A DNA stretch of 64,000 nucleotides, from NCBI RefSeq assembly GCF_002836415.1, contig NZ_PJBP01000178.1, forward strand, positions 1 to 64,000. The letters run 5' to 3'. Shown one piece after another: positions 7,970-17,016 of this stretch. The notes under the pieces are model-generated. The model did not search any database. It saw nothing but the letters and a program-made list of their open reading frames with translations, and had not been told where the DNA came from. Source of the DNA: Psychromonas sp. MB-3u-54 (GTDB taxonomy: Bacteria > Pseudomonadota > Gammaproteobacteria > Enterobacterales > Psychromonadaceae). The translations under genes and the position numbers were made by a program. Position 1 is the first letter of the stretch. Each line of letters starts with the position of its first letter.

Positions 7970-7998
7970 AAAAAACGCCTCCATCAGGAGGCGTTTTT
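7970..7998 (-). terminator. Rho-independent terminator after the PEP-CTERM gene
   Basis: AAAACGCCTC and GAGGCGTTTT pair around a short loop, with A and T runs on both sides. It lies 22 bases after the stop of the minus-strand gene and may serve both directions. Confidence 0.82.
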
Positions 7999-8020
7999 AC
8001 ACAATAAAAAAATTAATTGA

Positions 8021-8641
8021 CTATGATTTAGCGCGTCGACCAAGCATCAGACCAAAAAGCCCTAAAAACATTAATGCAAGTGATGACGGTTCCGGTACGG
8101 CGGTGACTACTCGTATCCAGTCACCGGGCTGACTAACTATCATGTTCACCATGAGAAAACGGCTCCCTACACCAGAGTACTTGTCTGCACCTTCCATACC
8201 ACGAGCGTTAAAACCACCCGGGTAAGTTGTTGCCAATGCACCGAGAATCGGCGTGCTTGATGCCTCGTATGCGCCAAGTTTATCGGACATAACACCGAGG
8301 ATCGTGCCATCGAAGGCCCATTTCACTGCGTTATGGATTGTTGTCACCCCTATGTTATTAGGATTATTGAGAAAGATCATATGGCTATCCACCACCATTC
8401 CTCCACCAACTACACCTTGATCTGTGGAAACTCCATTCCCCAATAAAACACCTTGCTGTTCATCGAAGCCTTGTTGTGCCAAATTGGTCACCGAAGCATC
8501 CTCCGCGGCTGATGGTGCAGCGATAATTGACGCAAAATTTCCATTAGAGCTTACGGGCCCGGTCACATTGATTAGGGAGGCATTAGCGTTCATTGTAACC
8601 AAGGCACTAATCCCTAGCATACATTTCAAGATTGTTTTCAT
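8021..8641 (-). CDS. PEP-CTERM sorting domain protein
   Basis: 206 residues. An N-terminal signal peptide (MKTILKCMLGISALVTMNANA) precedes a mature region of about 160 residues with no recognised fold. The C-terminus is VPEPSSLALMFLGLFGLMLG followed by RRAKS: the Pro-Glu-Pro signal, a transmembrane segment and a basic tail. Such tails are recognised and cut by an exosortase, and the proteins are usually linked to exopolysaccharide and the cell surface. No exosortase gene is in the window. AAGGGA lies before the start and a terminator follows, so it is a monocistronic unit. The function of the mature region is unknown. Confidence 0.85.
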   Translation of the reverse strand: MKTILKCMLGISALVTMNANASLINVTGPVSSNGNFASIIAAPSAAEDASVTNLAQQGFDEQQGVLLGNGVSTDQGVVGGGMVVDSHMIFLNNPNNIGVTTIHNAVKWAFDGTILGVMSDKLGAYEASSTPILGALATTYPGGFNARGMEGADKYSGVGSRFLMVNMIVSQPGDWIRVVTAVPEPSSLALMFLGLFGLMLGRRAKS

Positions 8642-9135
8642 GATTGATTCCCTTAACTATTTGGTTGTTTGAAAGTCACTGCCTTAGAGGCCAGAGATCG
8701 TAATAATTATTTCTACACTAAATAAATTTGCAAAGGTCATGCCAAAAACAATTACTGTTTGATTTCAAAAGCTTATGTTTTATTGAGCAAATGGTTTTTG
8801 GTTTTATGTAAAGAATATCGACAATTTAAAGCGTAAACGAATAAGGAAAACAAAAAACTATATATTTTTTAATTACTTATATACGTAAAAGAGGTTTTTT
8901 TCGATCTGTAAAGTTTTCTGACATCTACCCTAACAAGAGAGATAACCCCGAAGATTCCTTGTCATTCACAGAATCATTGGACAAATCTATATCGTAATCA
9001 AACCACTGGAGGATGGGGTCAGGTCTGAATGGCACTGCATTAAGCCTAAAATGTATGGATAATGGGGGGGCAGTGTGATTTTACATTCGGCGACAATTTA
9101 ATCTAACTTATTAAGCGCATGTTTATAGGTCTATT
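8642..9135. other. Upstream region of the PEP-CTERM gene, no further gene
   Basis: About 490 AT-rich bases. The right side of the PEP-CTERM promoter should lie near 8642-8800. GGTCAGGTCTGAAT near 9016 looks like text seen around IS/REP elements, but nothing complete is present. No coding frame can be supported. Confidence 0.3.
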
Positions 9136-9350
9136 TATACCAAAAGAATTAATGAAGTGATCAATGATTGCGAAGGAAAAATCAGCACTAATAGGTGTGA
9201 GTTGCAGGAGATAGTTATTCTCACTTCACAAAAATCGTCTGGAACGATTTTGAACACCTTTAGCTGACCACGAAGTGGTGAAGAACAGGATGTTCTGAAT
9301 AAAACTCACAACGCAGTTAGGGATGGTTTTAACCAGCAAGGGTGCTCACT
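9136..9350. mobile_element. TATACCAA-type MITE, copy with decayed right end
   Basis: The left terminus TATACCAAAAGAATTAATGA is followed by AGTGATCA. The interior (including AAAATCGTCTGGAACGATTTT-type and ACCACGAAGTGGT palindromes) matches 29739-29965 closely. The right end, from TTTTAACCAGCAAGG on, drifts away from the consensus after about 9345. No transposase is encoded, as expected for a MITE. Confidence 0.65.
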
Positions 9351-9539
9351 ATCAAGATTTGGATCATCAAATAGAGATAACAGGGAAAGATCTGGTGATG
9401 TAACAAAAGTAATTCCTTTACCGGTCTCATTTTCAGGTGTCGGAATTTCGATTCCCTTAAGGTGATAGATCTTACCTTTATGCTGCCCGGCTGATTCTAA
9501 GTAACTAGAATTAACATGACCACCCAAGATTATTGTCAT
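9306..9539 (-). CDS. Possible chimeric or truncated 77-residue ORF
   Basis: The open frame has a protein-like middle (YLESAGQHKGKIYHLKGIEI and onward), but its first ten codons lie within the 43 bp dispersed repeat and its last codons within the MITE right end. It therefore looks like a gene fragment captured between two repeats that happen to supply start and stop. It lies downstream of the lipase on the same strand, so it could once have been its partner or immunity gene, which is speculative. I do not recognise the protein. Confidence 0.3.
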   Translation of the reverse strand: MTIILGGHVNSSYLESAGQHKGKIYHLKGIEIPTPENETGKGITFVTSPDLSLLSLFDDPNLDSEHPCWLKPSLTAL

Positions 9540-9580
9540 AAGAGGTTATCTCAATGGATGATGAGAGAAGCGATATTATT
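9507..9580. repeat. Dispersed repeat, copy C
   Basis: Combines the 43 bp unit of 7088-7130 with the AGGTTATCTCAATGGATGAT block of copies A and B. It shows that the two pieces belong to one element whose left end starts near ACCACCC. The right end is lost after about 9580. Confidence 0.55.
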
Positions 9581-9665
9581 TAAAAAACGTTAACTAGATG
9601 AATTAACTATAATGTCGCCCATTGTTAAGTCGCCTTTGCCGAGCAGCAAAGGCGATAGAGACAGA

Positions 9666-11102
9666 CTAAGACTTCTCGACCTCCTTCTTCATAGGTTTCT
9701 CGTTTTTAAAGGAATGACGGGTTTCTGATTTGATGATAAAACCTTCCTTCCTGAGCTTTGGATCACTGGCATTGTCCACTCTGAAAACGTTCTTGTCGAC
9801 GCAACGATGCAGTTGAATTTCCACATAAAAGGTCTCATTAGGTTTCATGAAATCATTGATATCAATACCATTGGCATGGTATTCAACAACATGATAGAAC
9901 ACGAATCCATCGTCGGGACGTGCGATGATGCGGAATCCTGTGAGTTTGTTTTTGGTCACTAGATCGTAATCAATGTAATAAACAAGATGATTGGGGTGCG
10001 CTACATTTTTTTGTCGATCAACAAAAAATCCTTTGGTCAAATTGTTTGGATTGTGACTGTCTCCCCCCAAAAGGAATAGGTCGTAATCGTTAACCGGGTC
10101 GCCCTGATCATCTTTTATGATGAATACTAGCATGACGTAACGATGCGTTCCCTTCTGCGTTTCTTTAGTCAATACTTCCAGAGCGTTGGCGCGGTCAGTA
10201 TAATCGGCTTTGCTATCGACGGTCAGGCATTTTAAAATTTCGCTAACCTGAGGCTTGTTCTTTGCTTTTGCAGACAGCACGCTACGCATAATCCCTTTGT
10301 CCTTACCGGAATGGCTGGCACCCGGAATCACACCCAAAGGAGCTAATGAAGGACGTTGTAATTTTCCTTCTACTTTAAGAAGTTGAACCTTTATTTCATC
10401 AGCCCCGTGAGTAACCGTCTCGAACTTCTTTGTTTCCACTAGTTTTATCATGCTGTAGTTGATATTGGCACAGGCAACACGAACAACCCCATCGGACCCA
10501 GCCTCTGCCAAATAACTGTTAACAAAGTCATATAACTTTTTGTCAATCGTCTGCCCGGTGAGAACAAAAGGAAAGAACTTATGTTCAGCAGGTTTATATT
10601 TGAGGTAAGACTGTGCCAAATCAATCTGCTGCTGACTGCCCAGTGACAGCCAATCAAGAATCCGTTGCCCGGGCTCTACTCCGGAAAACCATGCTTTAAT
10701 CCGCCCAACCCGTTGCTTGCCGAGGGCTGCTAGCGGGGAGCCATGATTCGCAGGCGCAAGCATGACCAGATGACGCAACGGTGATTGTGAAAGTAGAGAA
10801 CCCCGATAGAAACGATCCAGCCATTCGCGCACTACGGGTCCACCGGTGGAGTGGGTAATGCACGAAAAATCCGCGATTCCACCAATGCCATCGGATATCT
10901 GATCATGCAATGAGTCGTGAAATGCCCGTGCAATATCAGCTACGTTGACTTCATCATTAAAACTAATATAACGGCCTAGCCAGATATGCTTGATCTCAAT
11001 TTTAAGCTTGTACTGATTCGCCTGTTCTGCCAATGCCTCGGGCAACAAACCATAGGTACTGGTATCGACAACACTCCAACCATGAATAAAAATCACTATC
11101 AT
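9666..11102 (-). CDS. Alpha/beta-hydrolase lipase (PGAP1/esterase-like), phospholipase candidate
   Basis: 478 residues. The N-terminal alpha/beta-hydrolase domain covers about residues 1-250: IFIHGWS forms the oxyanion-hole loop, THSTGGPVVREW carries the nucleophilic Ser in an H-S-T-G-G elbow, and an Asp and His lie further on (GSDGVVRVACAN, GASHSG). A second domain of about 200 residues, probably beta-rich, completes it. There is no signal peptide or membrane segment. Similar stand-alone lipases occur as type VI secretion effectors, but no VgrG, PAAR or immunity gene is evident here, so that role is a guess. It sits among repeats, suggesting acquisition by transfer. Confidence 0.75.
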   Translation of the reverse strand: MIVIFIHGWSVVDTSTYGLLPEALAEQANQYKLKIEIKHIWLGRYISFNDEVNVADIARAFHDSLHDQISDGIGGIADFSCITHSTGGPVVREWLDRFYRGSLLSQSPLRHLVMLAPANHGSPLAALGKQRVGRIKAWFSGVEPGQRILDWLSLGSQQQIDLAQSYLKYKPAEHKFFPFVLTGQTIDKKLYDFVNSYLAEAGSDGVVRVACANINYSMIKLVETKKFETVTHGADEIKVQLLKVEGKLQRPSLAPLGVIPGASHSGKDKGIMRSVLSAKAKNKPQVSEILKCLTVDSKADYTDRANALEVLTKETQKGTHRYVMLVFIIKDDQGDPVNDYDLFLLGGDSHNPNNLTKGFFVDRQKNVAHPNHLVYYIDYDLVTKNKLTGFRIIARPDDGFVFYHVVEYHANGIDINDFMKPNETFYVEIQLHRCVDKNVFRVDNASDPKLRKEGFIIKSETRHSFKNEKPMKKEVEKS

Positions 11103-11427
11103 ACAAATTTCTCCTTCGTCCTTTTATAGGGGGCCGTAATGATCCGATCTGGAGAGGGTTATCTTTCTCCTATCATTTAATCAGTAACCCTATGATTAAA
11201 TTTAGAAATTATTTTGAAATAACCTGCACTATGAAGATTGTTGCCGGATCAGCTGAGAATCACTTTTGTGTATTCCACTTCTATTTAATGTTAGTTCCTT
11301 TCCTAAGTATTGGTATTAGCCCCAACTGCTAATTTCATGATTTCAGGCAAAAAGCAGATGTCCGTACCTGGATCTCCTCACACTTGATGATGGCTATAAT
11401 GGCGGGTATTTGCTTTTCTGTTTTTTC
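11103..11427. other. Upstream region of the lipase, no gene seen
   Basis: About 325 bases. The lipase promoter is expected near 11103-11200 and AAGGAGAAATTTGT precedes its ATG. No coding frame or RNA could be supported in the rest. Confidence 0.3.
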
Positions 11428-11483
11428 ACTGTTCGCTCGAAGTCATAAATCGATTAGCTTGGATTTGACTGTTCGCTCGAAGT
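11428..11483. repeat. 16 bp direct repeat around a repeat fragment
   Basis: ACTGTTCGCTCGAAGT occurs perfectly at 11428-11443 and 11468-11483. The 24 bases between them resemble the far end of the integrase-associated repeats at 6343 and 7651 (ATAAATCGATTAGCT). The layout looks like the scar of an insertion with duplicated flanks. Confidence 0.5.
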
Positions 11484-11717
11484 AATCAATTACAATTAGC
11501 GGATGTTAAATACTTCTATGATGGTTTTGCTATCCCCGGAGAAGTGGGTGATTGAGTGAAAATTGAAGGACATAAGGAGACGGCCAGGATTGTCAAAATA
11601 GACTATGCCAGGCAAGCCATTATATTAAATTGACCATTAAGCTGGCAGCAGGGGGATGGAATCGCATTAAGTTATAAGGGATTGAGTCCAGATTTAGGTG
11701 TCTTGGAGTACCATTAA
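11484..11717 (+). pseudogene. C-terminal remnant of a right-handed beta-helix repeat protein
   Basis: One frame runs from 11484 to the TAA at 11715 with two internal TGA stops (after IPGEVGD and after AIILN). It reads LADVKYFYDGFAIPGEVGD, VKIEGHKETARIVKIDYARQ, and PLSWQQGDGIALSYKGLSPD ending DLGVLEYH. This resembles the C-terminal cap I recall from secreted parallel beta-helix proteins (YYDGxGIP, GDGIALxYxGxxPDLGxxEY). The rest of the gene is missing. Confidence 0.5.
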
Positions 11718-12239
11718 TGACATTAAAAATATCAACTTAATGAGCAAGATTGAATTGTCAATAAATGTGAAATAACGCTGAATACCCTATTATCTATAGA
11801 TTTTAGGTTTAATGTACTGCTATTCAGGTCTGATCCTCTAATTTACTCCTGATTCCCCCTATATTTCACTCTTTAATTATTTCATCAAAATTTACTAATT
11901 TTCATTTTTTCGACTCATTTTAATAACTTATCTAGTTGCAAATAGCGTCAAGCAAAAGTGTTAATTAAGTGAACTTCAATCACAAAAATAACGCAAGAGC
12001 ACTTTTCTGTGATGGACTGCTCATTTTTTATTCAGCAAAACATGATCCAGCTCTTTGTCTTGGGCTATTAAAATAGTGTATTTAACATACTATAGCGGCA
12101 TGCTTATTTGATAAGAAAATTATTTTTTAAGTGATAAGAGAAGCGACTAAAATGAATGCTTATTCTTTGTTTAATGCATGCAAAAAGTAAGTGTTTACTT
12201 TAACTCTCTTCCTCATTAAGACCATTAAGGAGAATGCTC
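11718..12239. promoter_or_regulatory. Upstream region of the symporter operon
   Basis: About 520 AT-rich bases. The stretch nearest the operon should contain its promoter. AAGTGA at 11967-11972 and ATCACA at 11979-11984 resemble the two arms of a CRP site, but the spacing is one base too long, so it is not called as a CRP site. AAGGAG at 12227-12232 is the ribosome binding site for the first gene. Confidence 0.35.
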
Positions 12240-12506
12240 GTGAGTTTTGAAGATAAAAGTAAAGCAGATCAATACTGGCAGGAGAATATTAATTTAGTCA
12301 TCAAACTGTTAGTTATTTGGGCAACGGTATCCTTTGGCTTTGGTATCTTGCTGGTAGATGTACTAAATGCAATCACCTTTATGGGATTCAAACTGGGTTT
12401 CTGGTTTGCACAACAGGGCGCGATATATGTGTTTCTTGTACTGATTTTCTATTACAGGGCAAAAGCAAACAAACTCGATGAAAAATACGGTGTTCAAGAA
12501 GACTAA
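12240..12506 (+). CDS. DUF4212 small subunit of a Na+/solute symporter
   Basis: 88 residues with two transmembrane helices (about 19-42 and 52-75), a short N-terminus containing YWQENI and a charged C-terminus. DUF4212 proteins are small partners encoded directly before acetate-type sodium:solute symporters. The GTG start at 12240 is chosen because AGGAG then lies seven bases upstream; the ATG at 12234 would be too close. Eleven bases separate it from the symporter gene, so the two are co-transcribed. Confidence 0.88.
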   Translation: MSFEDKSKADQYWQENINLVIKLLVIWATVSFGFGILLVDVLNAITFMGFKLGFWFAQQGAIYVFLVLIFYYRAKANKLDEKYGVQED

Positions 12507-12517
12507 GGATTAGCATA

Positions 12518-14236
12518 ATGGATGTTCAAACTTTAACTTATACAATTGTGGGCATGACGTTTGCCCTTTACATTGTTATTGCAATATGGAGCCGAGCAGG
12601 CTCTACTAAAGAATTTTACGTAGCAGGCGGCGGTGTACACCCCATTGTCAACGGCATGGCGACAGCAGCAGATTGGATGTCTGCAGCATCATTTATCTCA
12701 TTAGCAGGTATCGTTTCATTTGTTGGTTATGATGGTTCGGTATATATAATGGGCTGGACGGGTGGTTATGTATTACTTGCACTGCTAATGGCGCCTTATT
12801 TACGTAAATTTGGTAAATTTACTGTGCCTGATTTTGTTGGTGATCGCTACTACTCTCAAACTGCGCGTACTGTTGCTGTTATATGTGCACTGGTGGTCAG
12901 TTTCACTTATATCGCAGGCCAAATGCGTGGTACAGGTGTTGTATTTTCACGCTTCTTAGAAGTCGACATTGATACTGGTGTTTATATCGGTATGGCCGTT
13001 GTTTTCTTCTACTCGGTATTAGGTGGCATGAAAGGCATCACTTATACACAAGTTGCTCAATACTGTGTAATGATTTTTGCATTCATGGTGCCCGCTATTT
13101 TCTTATCAATTATGATGACCGGCCATTTCTTTCCACAGATTGGTTTTGGATCTGAATTACTGGATGCCTCTGGTAATAATTCAGGCGTATATCTGCTTGA
13201 TAAATTAGATGGATTGTCTACCCAACTCGGTTTTGCCGAATATACAGTCGGCACAAAAGATACGATTGATGTGTTCTTCATCTGTGGTGCATTAATGTTT
13301 GGTACTGCCGGTTTACCGCATGTTATCGTCCGTTTCTTTACCGTTCCTCGGGTTAAAGATGCACGTACTTCTGCAGGTTGGACATTAGTATTTATTGCCA
13401 TTCTGTACACTACTATTCCTGCATTAGCCGCTTTCTCTCGTGTAAATATGATTGAAACAATCAATGGTGCCGATGGGCAAGGTGTTTCTCACGCAGAAGC
13501 GCCAAGTTGGATCAATAGCTGGGAAAGAACCGGTTTGATCGCATGGGATGATAAAAACGGCGATGGTAAGATGTTCTATGCTAAAGGCGAAACTAATGAG
13601 ATGACGATCGATCGCGATATCATTGTATTAGCAACACCTGAAATAGCTAACTTACCAGCTTGGGTTATTGCATTAATCGCTGCTGGTGGTCTAGCTGCTG
13701 CACTGTCAACCTCTGCCGGATTATTACTGGTTATATCAACTTCTGTTTCACATGATTTACTGAAGAAAAATATGATGCCGGATATCTCCGATAAGAGGGA
13801 GTTAATGTATGCACGAATGGCAGCCGGTGTAGGTGTCCTTATTGCAGGTTACTTTGGTATTAATCCCCCGGGCTTTGTAGCCGCAGTGGTTGCGATCGCG
13901 TTCGGACTCGCCGCCTCCTCTTTATTCCCTGCAATAACAATGGGTATATTCTCTAAGAAGATGAATAAAGAAGGCGCTATTTCAGGTATGGCTGCAGGTT
14001 TACTGTTTTCAATAGGTTATATTGTTTACTTTAAATTTTTAAATCCAGCTATAAACACTGCTGAACACTGGTTATTTGGTATTTCACCAGAAGGTATCGG
14101 TTTATTGGGTATGTGTCTTAACTTCGTTGTCGCTATTCTGGTTTGTCGCATGACAGCACCAGTACCTCAAGATGTACAAGAGATGGTTGAAGCCATTCGT
14201 TTCCCTAAAGGATCAGGTGAAGCATCAGATCATTAA
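12518..14236 (+). CDS. Sodium:solute symporter, probable acetate/short-chain carboxylate uptake
   Basis: A 572-residue inner-membrane SSS transporter with about 13 helices. The early segment MATAADWMSAASFISLAGIV and the later GGLAAALSTSAGLLLVISTS are the family signatures. Pairing with a DUF4212 subunit matches the VC_2705-type subgroup related to ActP. Na+-coupled acetate uptake would fit the glyoxylate genes at the other end of the window, although no experiment here supports the substrate. The central hydrophilic loop (about residues 310-370) is longer than in plain ActP. A strong terminator follows the stop. Confidence 0.9.
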   Translation: MDVQTLTYTIVGMTFALYIVIAIWSRAGSTKEFYVAGGGVHPIVNGMATAADWMSAASFISLAGIVSFVGYDGSVYIMGWTGGYVLLALLMAPYLRKFGKFTVPDFVGDRYYSQTARTVAVICALVVSFTYIAGQMRGTGVVFSRFLEVDIDTGVYIGMAVVFFYSVLGGMKGITYTQVAQYCVMIFAFMVPAIFLSIMMTGHFFPQIGFGSELLDASGNNSGVYLLDKLDGLSTQLGFAEYTVGTKDTIDVFFICGALMFGTAGLPHVIVRFFTVPRVKDARTSAGWTLVFIAILYTTIPALAAFSRVNMIETINGADGQGVSHAEAPSWINSWERTGLIAWDDKNGDGKMFYAKGETNEMTIDRDIIVLATPEIANLPAWVIALIAAGGLAAALSTSAGLLLVISTSVSHDLLKKNMMPDISDKRELMYARMAAGVGVLIAGYFGINPPGFVAAVVAIAFGLAASSLFPAITMGIFSKKMNKEGAISGMAAGLLFSIGYIVYFKFLNPAINTAEHWLFGISPEGIGLLGMCLNFVVAILVCRMTAPVPQDVQEMVEAIRFPKGSGEASDH

Positions 14237-14251
14237 TATAATGATGTAATT

Positions 14252-14277
14252 AAAAAAGCGCTTCGGCGCTTTTTTTT
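14252..14277 (+). terminator. Terminator after the symporter operon
   Basis: AAAAAAGCGC, loop TTCG, GCGCTTTTTT: a tight UUCG-type hairpin followed by T8, 15 bases after the symporter stop. Confidence 0.9.
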
Positions 14278-14353
14278 AATGCTTTTTTTAGCCACCTATC
14301 TATACCCGCAAAAACCACAACACTCGCAATCCTCAACTTATAGTCAGGTGCAT

Positions 14354-16198
14354 ATGGATAATAGTGAATTACAGCCAATTATTGATTTCATGCGTAAATT
14401 AGCCCCTTTTGATTCATTGCCTGAACAGGGTATCAAGCAATGCTGTCAGGCATTAACTATTGCCTATTACAGTAAACAACAGAAATTAGTACCCGTAGAC
14501 AGTAACGCTCCGCAGCTCTATATTGTTCGCAGTGGTGCTTTTGAAGTAACTACCGAACAGGGAGATCTCATTGACCGAGTGGGTGAAGGCCAATACTTCG
14601 GATTTAGCGGTTTGCTATCGGGAGAAAAAGTCGTTAACCAAATACATATTTTAGAGGATGGTTTGGTTTATCACTTACCTGCTAAAATGTTCGACGAATT
14701 ACGTGCCAACAGCCAATCATTTGATCGTTTCTTTAATCAAGCCTTTGCCAAACGCTTACGTAATCAAGGTACACTCCAACATGATAATATCAGCACAGCG
14801 CGTATTACCCACATCATGTCCAGAGATCTCACCACGATCACAGCCGATGCCAGCATTCATCAAGCCGCACTTTTAATGTCTAAAAAACGTCTCTCCTCTC
14901 TGGTAGTGGTTGATCAAGAAAAATTGTGCGGTATTCTAACCGATCGTGATTTGCGCAATCGCGTGTTAGCAAAAGGACTTAATGGCGATCTATTAGTCGG
15001 GCAAATAATGACTAAGGATCCGGTTATCATTGAACCTAATGTATTGATGTTTGAAGCCATGTTAAAAATGAGTGAAAATAATATCCATCATTTACCCGTC
15101 GTGCATGTAGGTCGACCAGTAGGGATCATTACCAGCACTGACTTGATCCGCAGCCAAAGCTCTCAACCCCTGTTGTTAATTGGTCAAATAGAGCGTCAAA
15201 ATAGTTTAGAAGCGCTTATTAAAGTCAGCCAGAAGATACCTGATTTATTGCACAATTTAATCAGCAGCGATGCTAAAGCCATTGAGATCGGCCGTATTCT
15301 CACCTCGGTAACCGACTCATTAACACGGCGTTTAATCGTATTAAAACAGGAACAGTTAGGTCCGGCACCAATGGGATTTTGCTGGTTAGCTTTTGGATCA
15401 CAAGGCCGCCAGGATCAAATGGCAGGCTCTGATCAAGATAACGCCTTGATCTTAGAAAGGGATACCACAGCGGCAGAAAAAGACTACTTTAAACAACTAT
15501 CGGAGTCCGTATGCAGTGCTTTAAATGAGTGTGGCTTTCCATTTTGCCCGGGTAATATCATGGCCCAAAACCCGCAATGGCAATTAACATTACAACAATG
15601 GCAGCAACAGTTTTCAAGCTGGGTTAAAACGCCACAACCGAGCGCATTATTAAATGCCACTATTTTTTTTGATATGCGCGGAATATTTGGTGATTTAACA
15701 TTATTGAACACTCTGCAATCTAGCGTATTAAAAAATACCAAAGGTAACGATATATTTATTGCTGCGCTTAGTAAGAACGCTCTGCAATCAACACCCCCAT
15801 TGGGTTTTTTTCGCAGCTTTGTTATTGAACGCGACGGCAGTGAAGTTAAAGGAATAGACTTAAAACATAAAGGTAATGCATTAATCAATGATATTGTCAG
15901 AATCTATGCTTTAGCTGCAGGTATAAATGAAGTAAACACCACCAAACGTCTTGAAAGTTTAATGGCCAAATCTAAGATAGATAAAGATATTGCAATGAGT
16001 TTGTTAGATGCATGGGAGTTTATCGCCCATAAACGCCTGATCAATCAAGGCCAGCAATTTAACAATAATGAACCCGTATCTAACTATATTTTACCCGACA
16101 GCCTCTCTTCATTGGTGCGTCATCAGCTAAAGGATGCATTTAAAGTTATCCATGAAGCGCAGGGCACCGTTAGGCTAAAATTTTTAAGGCAATTTTGA
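14354..16198 (+). CDS. cNMP-binding/CBS/DUF294 putative nucleotidyltransferase
   Basis: About 614 residues. Domains in order: a cyclic-nucleotide-binding barrel (about 15-125), a CBS pair (about 145-270; MSRDLTTITADAS and MTKDPVIIEP start the two repeats), a DUF294 nucleotidyltransferase domain (about 315-430; GFCWLAFGSQGRQDQMAGSD carries the GS and D-x-D metal ligands) and DUF294_C to the end. It resembles the regulatory half of GlnD. The start at 14354 gives the usual N-terminus; an upstream ATG at 14279 abuts a terminator. It follows an SSS transporter and precedes a DnaQ-like gene, a common trio, suggesting control of transport by adenine nucleotides. The target is unknown. Confidence 0.85.
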   Translation: MDNSELQPIIDFMRKLAPFDSLPEQGIKQCCQALTIAYYSKQQKLVPVDSNAPQLYIVRSGAFEVTTEQGDLIDRVGEGQYFGFSGLLSGEKVVNQIHILEDGLVYHLPAKMFDELRANSQSFDRFFNQAFAKRLRNQGTLQHDNISTARITHIMSRDLTTITADASIHQAALLMSKKRLSSLVVVDQEKLCGILTDRDLRNRVLAKGLNGDLLVGQIMTKDPVIIEPNVLMFEAMLKMSENNIHHLPVVHVGRPVGIITSTDLIRSQSSQPLLLIGQIERQNSLEALIKVSQKIPDLLHNLISSDAKAIEIGRILTSVTDSLTRRLIVLKQEQLGPAPMGFCWLAFGSQGRQDQMAGSDQDNALILERDTTAAEKDYFKQLSESVCSALNECGFPFCPGNIMAQNPQWQLTLQQWQQQFSSWVKTPQPSALLNATIFFDMRGIFGDLTLLNTLQSSVLKNTKGNDIFIAALSKNALQSTPPLGFFRSFVIERDGSEVKGIDLKHKGNALINDIVRIYALAAGINEVNTTKRLESLMAKSKIDKDIAMSLLDAWEFIAHKRLINQGQQFNNNEPVSNYILPDSLSSLVRHQLKDAFKVIHEAQGTVRLKFLRQF

Positions 16199-16884
16199 TG
16201 TTTAAGCAATGGTGGTTACAGTACAAATTAAAACGGCTGATTAAAAACAGCAAACTTGCCGCGCTAAAAGCACATTACCAGTACCTGTTAACCCATCTTC
16301 ATCAGCCCATTTCTGACATTAAGTTATTAGCATTAGATATTGAAATGACAGGCTTAAATCATAAAAAAGATCAGATGGTCAGTATTGGTGTTATCCCTAT
16401 TATCAATGCCGAAATCCAACCTCAGTTTGCACAGTATAAATTAATGAAAATAGAGGGTAGTGTCGGACAAAGCGCCGTTATACACGGTATTTTAGATAAA
16501 GATTTGGCTAATGCATTACCACTGGAAGAAGTTCTGCAGTGGTTGTTTGAGCAATGTAAAGATAAAGTATTAGTCGCCCATCATGCTCAATTGGATTTAC
16601 AATTTTTGCGACAATCATTATCAAGCTCTGGAGCACACTCTTTTGCCTTGTTGGGTATTGATACCTTAATCATTGAGAAGGAGCGAGAACAGCGTAAGCA
16701 TCCGGTTTTAAAAACGGGAAGTTTACGTTTGAACGCCTGCAGAGAGCGTTATAATTTGCCTATTTATAATGCACATAATGCATTAACCGATGCATTAGCT
16801 TGCGCTGAATTATTGTTAGCGCAATTAAATAAGATGGGTGGCTTGGATAATATCACTCTGGTGCAGTTGCTCACTAAGCGATAA
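16198..16884 (+). CDS. DnaQ-like 3'-5' exonuclease
   Basis: 228 residues of the DEDD exonuclease superfamily. Exo I is LALDIEMTGLNHKKDQMVSI (D-x-E), exo II is the VLVAHHAQLDLQFL region, and exo III is YNAHNALTDALACAELL (H-x-A-x-x-D), so all metal ligands are present. The ATG overlaps the TGA of the DUF294 gene, showing translational coupling. It is not the polymerase III epsilon subunit, which has a different N-terminus. The substrate may be nucleic acid or a small nucleotide, and why it is paired with the DUF294 protein is not known. Confidence 0.88.
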   Translation: MFKQWWLQYKLKRLIKNSKLAALKAHYQYLLTHLHQPISDIKLLALDIEMTGLNHKKDQMVSIGVIPIINAEIQPQFAQYKLMKIEGSVGQSAVIHGILDKDLANALPLEEVLQWLFEQCKDKVLVAHHAQLDLQFLRQSLSSSGAHSFALLGIDTLIIEKEREQRKHPVLKTGSLRLNACRERYNLPIYNAHNALTDALACAELLLAQLNKMGGLDNITLVQLLTKR

Positions 16885-17016
16885 TGACAATGCTAGGAAG
16901 CAAAAAGCAACGAGTAACCTGCTTTACTCGATTAAGTTAGTTTTCCTATCCTGTTTGTTTACAATCCTTTATGCTCGACTTACTTTGTAAAATAACTAAT
17001 TAAGAAAGGAAGTGTT

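Noticed and set aside
11967-11984. CRP-like site upstream of the symporter operon
   Set aside because: AGTGA and TCACA are separated by seven bases rather than six, so the arms are out of register.
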